A stretch of 64,000 nt of DNA, from assembly GCF_001428435.1 (NCBI RefSeq), contig NZ_LMSO01000001.1, forward strand, positions 521,486 through 585,485. The letters run 5' to 3'. This document shows, piece after piece, positions 59,134 to 64,000 of this stretch (position 1 is its first letter; every line of letters begins with the position of its first letter). The notes beneath the pieces were generated by a model. That model searched no databases. It saw only the letters and a program-made list of their open reading frames with translations, and had not been told where the DNA came from. Origin of the DNA: Arthrobacter sp. Soil782 (GTDB lineage: Bacteria; Actinomycetota; Actinomycetes; Actinomycetales; Micrococcaceae). A program made the position numbers and the translations under genes.

Positions 59134-61320
59134 ATGTCCTCCCGCTTTCGCCTTGCACTGGAACAGCTACCGTCAACCGACTGGCGTTCTTTCGAAACGC
59201 TCGCCCTGCAGTTCCTCGCCGCAGAGTACCCGATGCTTCGCAGCACTGCTTCACAAGCCGGCGACGGCGGCAGGGACGGTGAGTTGTTTAGCCCCGAAGG
59301 TATGCCGGATACCGGTTTCCAGTTTTCCGTGCGCAAAGATTGGGCGGCCAAAATCGGGGAAACCCGGCAGCGCCTTGCGAAAACCTTCCCGGAGATACGA
59401 AGAATTATCTACGTGACCAACCAGGAGATTGGCGCCAGCGCAGATAAGTTGCGAGCCGAAGTATGGGACGAGCACAAAGTCCTCATTGACGTACTGGACA
59501 TTTCATACTTCCTCGACCGGCAGAACCGCGACTCACAACGCAGGGCCGCTGCCGAGGAGCTCGCGGCCAAGATTGTCGACCCGTTCTTGTCCAAGCGAGG
59601 GGTCGCTAACACGGTGACCGACGCATTGGAACCAGAGGAAGGGAAACTCGCTCTCCTTCATCTAACCCTGAGCAGGCGGGATGGTGAGGGGGGACAGAAT
59701 CTTACGAAAAGCTGCTTCGATTCTCTCGTGCTATCCACATTGCACGGCTCCACCTCAGAGAATGTGCGAGCTAAAGAAGAAATCGTGGACGAGCTGTCCG
59801 CTATAGTAACGGGCCCTAGCTATCAGATTCAGGCCCTTGTAGATAGTGCTCTTGGTCGACTAAGCGTGAAGAACGGTCCTGTCATGTTCAACCGCAGTCG
59901 CGGCGGGTATCACATCGCGTTCCAGGAGTCGCTCCGGCTAAATGAGGAGACAGCGAACTTTCTTCTAGGCGAGAATGCGCTCGAAGACGATCTTTTGGCC
60001 GGGCTCTACGGCCTGGATGAGCGCCTCGACCAGGACGCAACCAAGGCTCGGGCCGAGGCGAACCGTCTCAAGCATGCATTAGAGATGATTCTAATGAAAC
60101 GAGGAGAATCCTTCGCGGACGCGATCAGCAGCGGTGAAGTACTTCATCTAGATGCTCACGAGATCGGTGTTGATCTTGACAATATCGGACATAAGGGAGC
60201 GCTAACTCAGCCGCATGCCGCCATCGCGATCCTTCGAGTGCTAGAGGGTGCTTCTGCTGAAGCCCGCGACCATCTGCGTCGTATCATCGACGCATACACG
60301 CTGCTGGCCTTCCTCCGGGTAACGCCGGATGTGCAAAAAACGATGTCGAGGATATTTTCCGACGCTGACATCTGGCTGGATACGTCCGCAGTTCTTCCGC
60401 TCTTGGGGGAAATACTGCTTGAGGATAGTGAAGAGCGCCATTACACCAACCTCCTCGCCGCGGCGCGAGCCACTGGCATGAACTTGTTCATAACAGATGG
60501 AGTGGTAGAGGAAGTTGCAAGCCACCTGAAGCGATGCGAGGGCGTATCGAACAGGGTTCATCGCGGTGACCCCATCGAAGGCCAGCTCCCGTTCATCTAC
60601 GCGATTTATGTAGTATCAGGACGAGACACCCGCGAGTTCGGAGATTGGCTCTTAGAGATCCGGGGTAGTCAGCGCCCTGAGGAAGATGTGCGGACTTATT
60701 TGAAGGAAGTTTTCGGGATTGAGAGAAAGAGTCTTCGGGAGTTTTCGGACAACGCGAACCCAGACCTGCGCGCTGCGGTGCAGGAACTTTGGTATCCAAC
60801 GCACGACAGGCGCCGTGACCTCGATCAGGGAACGAAGGCTCGATTGGTCGCTCACGACGTTGAGAACACAGTCGGGGTCATTGAGGTACGCAGACAAAGC
60901 CCGGATTCACCGATGGGATATCGGGCTTGGTGGCTCACGCTTGATCGGACTGCGTTCAGACTCAAGAAGCACCTCATCAGCTTCCTTGGAGAGGATGCCC
61001 CTGCATCCCCAGCACTGAGTCCAGACTTCTTGTTGCAACTCCTACGTCTCCGTCCGCTGCCTGCGGGTGTGGAGGCCCGCACCTTGCCGCCCATCGTGGC
61101 GCAACTTGCGAGGTTCCGTGGTTCGGCGCAGGAAGTCCTGAACGCAGCCGATCAAATTCGCCAGAAGCACGCCGGAATGAGCGAGCGTCTCATACGGCGA
61201 GAAGTGCGTGACGGTCTGGACACGCTCCGGGGATCGTTCACCCCCGATGCTGAGATCACTCCGATGGCCCTTGAAGAGCGGCTGAAGTCTGACTTGGAGA
61301 CGCAACGCTCTGCTTTGTGA
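59134..61320 (+). CDS. Mrr-like PD-(D/E)xK / PIN-like fusion protein, putative defence nuclease
   Basis: A 728-residue protein I cannot assign to a named family. Residues about 1-110 look like an Mrr-type restriction-endonuclease domain: Glu21 (FETLALQFL), Asp-containing GDGGRDGE (43-50) and the QxxxK element QFSVRK (63-68). The middle (about 120-400) is helical. Residues about 405-520 look like a PIN-type nuclease fold, with Asp416 in IWLDTSAVLPLL and Asp455/Glu459 in FITDGVVEEVASHL. The C-terminus is helical and charged. Codon use is looser than in the flanking sugar genes. With a broken recombinase upstream, an acquired anti-phage role is inferred, not shown. Confidence 0.7.
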   Translation: MSSRFRLALEQLPSTDWRSFETLALQFLAAEYPMLRSTASQAGDGGRDGELFSPEGMPDTGFQFSVRKDWAAKIGETRQRLAKTFPEIRRIIYVTNQEIGASADKLRAEVWDEHKVLIDVLDISYFLDRQNRDSQRRAAAEELAAKIVDPFLSKRGVANTVTDALEPEEGKLALLHLTLSRRDGEGGQNLTKSCFDSLVLSTLHGSTSENVRAKEEIVDELSAIVTGPSYQIQALVDSALGRLSVKNGPVMFNRSRGGYHIAFQESLRLNEETANFLLGENALEDDLLAGLYGLDERLDQDATKARAEANRLKHALEMILMKRGESFADAISSGEVLHLDAHEIGVDLDNIGHKGALTQPHAAIAILRVLEGASAEARDHLRRIIDAYTLLAFLRVTPDVQKTMSRIFSDADIWLDTSAVLPLLGEILLEDSEERHYTNLLAAARATGMNLFITDGVVEEVASHLKRCEGVSNRVHRGDPIEGQLPFIYAIYVVSGRDTREFGDWLLEIRGSQRPEEDVRTYLKEVFGIERKSLREFSDNANPDLRAAVQELWYPTHDRRRDLDQGTKARLVAHDVENTVGVIEVRRQSPDSPMGYRAWWLTLDRTAFRLKKHLISFLGEDAPASPALSPDFLLQLLRLRPLPAGVEARTLPPIVAQLARFRGSAQEVLNAADQIRQKHAGMSERLIRREVRDGLDTLRGSFTPDAEITPMALEERLKSDLETQRSAL

Positions 61321-61535
61321 CAAGCCAGGACGTATGTCCTGATCAGCGAGCTCTGGTCATCGACCGGGCTATGAAGGTGTTGACCGCTGCCGACGCCTTG
61401 CAGGCCCGCCGATGGGCCCTGGCTGCGCCGACCGTAAGTGCCCGATGTTTCGGATGGGCAACGTCTAACGGGACTGTCTCGTACTTTGTCTTGTATCCCA
61501 TGGGTTACGAGATCCTTCTGGCTCGAAAGTCTTAG
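61317..61535 (+). CDS. Possible 72-residue ORF coupled to the REase-PIN gene
   Basis: A short frame whose GTG start overlaps the TGA of the large gene (GTGA), the same kind of junction seen in real operons here. It encodes 72 residues (for example VLYPMGYEILLARKS at the end) with no recognised motif. No independent ribosome site was found. It could be a small partner protein or chance. Confidence 0.25.
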   Translation: MTSQDVCPDQRALVIDRAMKVLTAADALQARRWALAAPTVSARCFGWATSNGTVSYFVLYPMGYEILLARKS

Positions 61536-61804
61536 CAGCTGGGATACCGAGACGGAACACCGTCAGATATCCTTTCCAGCCGAGCATGGTCCCGACCCGC
61601 GAATTCGGACTCGCTGGGAACTGAAGTCGACCTCCGGCGAAAGACCCTTTCGAGGGCTAAGCAGGCGTCTCGTCAGCAGATACTTCCCTGTAACCGGGAC
61701 CTGAACCTCATTGTTCGAGCGGCTCCTTGCGTAGCCTTTGGTACGGCGGATCGCTACATCCGTCGCCTAGACAGTCGCTGCGCGCCCCGAAGAGAGGACC
61801 CACA
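61536..61804. other. Upstream region of the second alpha-glucosidase
   Basis: About 270 bp with no supported gene. The LacI-type AAGCGCTT operator seen at the first glucosidase locus is absent here, so this paralogue is probably regulated differently. Confidence 0.45.
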
Positions 61805-63424
61805 ATGACGTTCACGGAGTCGCACTCAGCGAGCCATCCGGAGCCACAGAGCCCCCTCTGGTGGCAGGACGCCGTCATCTATCAGGTCTACCCGCGCTCC
61901 TTCGGCGACGGCGACGGCGACGGTGTCGGTGACCTCGCCGGGCTGCTGACCCGCCTGCCCTACATCGCATCGCTCGGCGTGGATGGCATCTGGATGACAC
62001 CGTTCCAGCCGTCCCCGCAGGTTGACCAGGGCTACGACGTCAGCGACTACTGCGGCGTCGATCCGCTGTTCGGCACCATGGGGCAGTTCGACCAACTGCT
62101 GGACGCCGCCCACACGCTCGGGCTCCGCATCTTTCTCGACGTGGTGCCCAACCACTGCTCCTCCGAGCATCCCCTGTTCCAGGCCGCGGTCGCCGCCGGC
62201 CCCGGTTCCCCGGAGCGGGCGATGTTCCACTTCGGCAACGGGCCCGACGGCGACACCCCGCCGAACAACTGGCAGAGCGTCTTCGGCGGCAGCGCCTGGC
62301 ACCGCGTGAACCCCGGCTCCGACACCGACACCGAGTGGTACCTGCACCTCTTCTCCCCACAGCAACCGGACTGGAACTGGCGCAACCCCGCAGTGGGCGA
62401 CTACTTCGAGGACGTACTCCGGTTCTGGTTCGACATGGGCGTGGACGGGCTCCGCATCGATGTCGCACACGCTCTCTTCAAGGCCGACGGGCTCCCCGAC
62501 GCCGCCAACGCCAACTCCGTGGTCGACGGCCTGCGCTCCAACCCCCAGGTGTCCGACCAGGAGGAGGTCCACGAGGTGTACCGGCGATGGCGTCGCGTCG
62601 CCGACTCCTACTCCCCCGGACGCGTGCTCGTCGGCGAGGTCAACCTCGATCCCCGCCGCGCCGCCCGCTACACTCGCCACGACGAGATGCACCAGGCGTT
62701 CGCCTTCGCCTTCGTGAAACTCGGCTGGGACGCCGACGCGTGGGCAGCGGTCGGCACCGAACTGGAAGCCGCCCGCCGGGAACACGGGGCGCCACCGAGC
62801 TGGGCACTCGAAAACCACGACATCGTCCGCTCCGCCACACGCTTCGGCAGAGGCGACCGCGGTTTCCTCCGCGCACGAGCCGGCCTGCTGGCCATCCTCG
62901 GCCTCCCCGGCGGCGCGTTCATCTACCAGGGTCAGGAACTCAACCTGCCCGAGGTCGACGTGCCGCTCGACGCCCGGGTGGACCCGATGTGGGCGCGCGG
63001 TGGAGTGTCCCGCGACGGCGCCCGCGTCCCGCTGCCCTGGACCGTCACACCGGCCAACACCTTCGGTTTCTCGTCCGACGGAGCGGCCGAACCATGGCTG
63101 CCGACCCCGGCGGACTGGGGCACGCGGTCCGTGGAAGCGAACCTGCAGGACGAGAACTCCACCCTGCACCTGACCATCGAGGCCCTCAAACTGCGGAAGC
63201 AGTTGACCGAGAAGGAAATACTTTCACCCGGCGACGGCGGCACCTGGCGGGTCGACGACGGCGGTCTGCTCACCTGCCAGCGAGGCGAACAGTTCCTCGT
63301 CGCCGTCGCCATGGGTGATGAGCCCGCACGGCTGCCCGATGGACAGGTAGTACTGACGTCCTCACCGCTTACCGCCGAGGGGTTACTCCCACCCGACGCT
63401 GCGGCCTGGGTTCTCCTACGCTGA
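61805..63424 (+). CDS. GH13 alpha-glucosidase, paralogue
   Basis: Cytoplasmic GH13 alpha-glucosidase of 539 residues. The start ATG at 61805 has GAGAGGA upstream; the frame continues upstream without support. The barrel signature DAVIYQVYPRSFGDGDGDGVGDL is present. Catalytic Asp219 (LRIDVAHALFK), Glu278 (LVGEVNLD) and Asp339 (ENHDIVRS) are intact. It closely resembles the enzyme at 1063-2751 (shared YDV-DYC-VDP-FGT pattern), so it is probably a paralogue acting on a different alpha-glucoside. It is a single transcription unit without a visible transporter. Confidence 0.93.
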   Translation: MTFTESHSASHPEPQSPLWWQDAVIYQVYPRSFGDGDGDGVGDLAGLLTRLPYIASLGVDGIWMTPFQPSPQVDQGYDVSDYCGVDPLFGTMGQFDQLLDAAHTLGLRIFLDVVPNHCSSEHPLFQAAVAAGPGSPERAMFHFGNGPDGDTPPNNWQSVFGGSAWHRVNPGSDTDTEWYLHLFSPQQPDWNWRNPAVGDYFEDVLRFWFDMGVDGLRIDVAHALFKADGLPDAANANSVVDGLRSNPQVSDQEEVHEVYRRWRRVADSYSPGRVLVGEVNLDPRRAARYTRHDEMHQAFAFAFVKLGWDADAWAAVGTELEAARREHGAPPSWALENHDIVRSATRFGRGDRGFLRARAGLLAILGLPGGAFIYQGQELNLPEVDVPLDARVDPMWARGGVSRDGARVPLPWTVTPANTFGFSSDGAAEPWLPTPADWGTRSVEANLQDENSTLHLTIEALKLRKQLTEKEILSPGDGGTWRVDDGGLLTCQRGEQFLVAVAMGDEPARLPDGQVVLTSSPLTAEGLLPPDAAAWVLLR

Positions 63425-63548
63425 AAGGCAGTCGACCACAGCGAAGCACTTCGAGGTGCGGTGAGAACCTATTTGGGTCCGTCAGCGAACTGAGACCGAT
63501 AGCTGCCGACCTTCTTGAGGAATCGCCGTCGTCGGTAGGCTGACCAAG

Positions 63549-64000
63549 GTGAGCGAGATCCGCATCGGCACCTCCGGGTGGAGTTACGACCACTGGGACG
63601 GCGTCTGCTATCCGCACGGCACACCGCCGGCGAAGCGGCGGGACCACTATGTGGCCCGGTTCGACACGGTGGAACTGAACGCCAGCTTCTACCGCTGGCC
63701 GCGCGACACCACGTTCGCCGGGTGGCGCCGTCGTCTTCCGCACGGGTTTGCACTGTCCGTCAAAGCGCCGCGCGGACTGACGCACGGAAAGAAGCTGTAC
63801 GCGCCGGAGGTGTGGATCGAGCGGATCGCCCGCTGCTGGCACGAGCTCGGCGACCGCCGCGCCGTCCTGCTGGTCCAGCTCCCGCCATGCATGGAGCGCG
63901 ACGACGCCCGCCTCGACTACTTCCTCTCCTGCCTGCCGTGGTGGATCCGCGTCGCCGTCGAATTCCGGCACCCCAGCTGGGACGACGACGCCGTCTACGC
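63549..64000 (+). CDS. DUF72-family protein, 5' part only
   Basis: The first 150 codons of a gene that runs off the window. Starting at GTG 63549, it encodes a DUF72 TIM-barrel-like protein: IRIGTSGWSYDHW at the N-terminus, then FDTVELNASFYRWP, FALSVKAPRGLTH and LLVQLPPCM, ending near VEFRHPSWDDDAVY. These are the diagnostic stretches of the family, whose function is unknown. The full protein should be roughly 240-300 residues. Confidence 0.85.
   Translation, partial: MSEIRIGTSGWSYDHWDGVCYPHGTPPAKRRDHYVARFDTVELNASFYRWPRDTTFAGWRRRLPHGFALSVKAPRGLTHGKKLYAPEVWIERIARCWHELGDRRAVLLVQLPPCMERDDARLDYFLSCLPWWIRVAVEFRHPSWDDDAVY

Noticed and set aside
1-64000. tRNA, rRNA or intact insertion sequences
   Set aside because: No cloverleaf with CCA-type end, rRNA stretch or complete transposase with inverted repeats was recognised by eye. 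Only the broken serine recombinase indicates mobility. A tRNAscan or Rfam run would be decisive.

Overview
The window is GC-rich with dense, overlapping genes (many ATGA, GTGA and TAATG junctions), frequent GTG/TTG starts, several lipobox lipoproteins and an HNH/DUF222 protein. This is the style of a high-GC actinobacterium, most likely an Arthrobacter-like member of the Micrococcaceae. That placement is inferred from gene content and style, not from a database match. No rRNA, tRNA, CRISPR array or intact insertion sequence was seen.

Layout. (1) 1-8.9 kb: a maltodextrin/alpha-glucoside locus. A GH13 alpha-glucosidase and a LacI repressor are divergent from a MalE-MalF-MalG importer and a neopullulanase-like GH13, with LacI-type operators between them. 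(2) 8.9-10.8 kb: four small minus-strand genes (membrane protein, lipoprotein, coiled-coil anchored protein, 48-aa zinc-ribbon-like protein). (3) 10.9-20.3 kb: a type I restriction-modification locus in the order HTH/degenerate-methylase fusion, hsdM, hsdS, a DUF1016 (YhcG-like) nuclease and hsdR, with two inverted repeats at its promoter. (4) 20.5-25.1 kb: an ankyrin lipoprotein, a GNAT-AAA+ ATPase fusion, a membrane protein and an HNH/DUF222 protein. (5) 25.2-35.8 kb, minus strand: a GH38 alpha-mannosidase with its own ABC importer, a copper module (DUF305 lipoprotein and CPH-type P-type ATPase behind a CsoR-like operator) and a ROK regulator. (6) 36-39.6 kb: a histidine kinase with a pseudo-receiver, an OmpR-type response regulator, a lipoprotein and a degenerate Hpt-like protein. 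(7) 39.8-55.0 kb: a GntR regulator and a long plus-strand catabolic operon: SDR, CMD-family protein, TAXI-TRAP importer with DUF1850, MFS transporter, LhgO-type oxidase, DHDPS-family lyase, a second (atypical) SDR, FAH-family hydrolase, class III CoA-transferase, glutaryl-CoA-dehydrogenase-like enzyme and IlvD/Edd dehydratase. (8) 55-61.8 kb: a looser, lower-GC-looking accessory region with a GNAT, a DUF3800 protein, a winged-helix protein, a frameshifted serine recombinase and a 728-aa protein that appears to join an Mrr-like PD-(D/E)xK domain to a PIN-like domain. (9) 61.8-64 kb: another GH13 alpha-glucosidase and the start of a DUF72 protein.

The most novel-looking items are the REase-PIN fusion in the recombinase-bordered region, the HTH/degenerate-methylase/TRD-like protein leading the hsd operon, the GNAT-AAA+ fusion, and the sugar-acid or C5-dicarboxylate operon, whose enzyme set does not match one pathway I can name.
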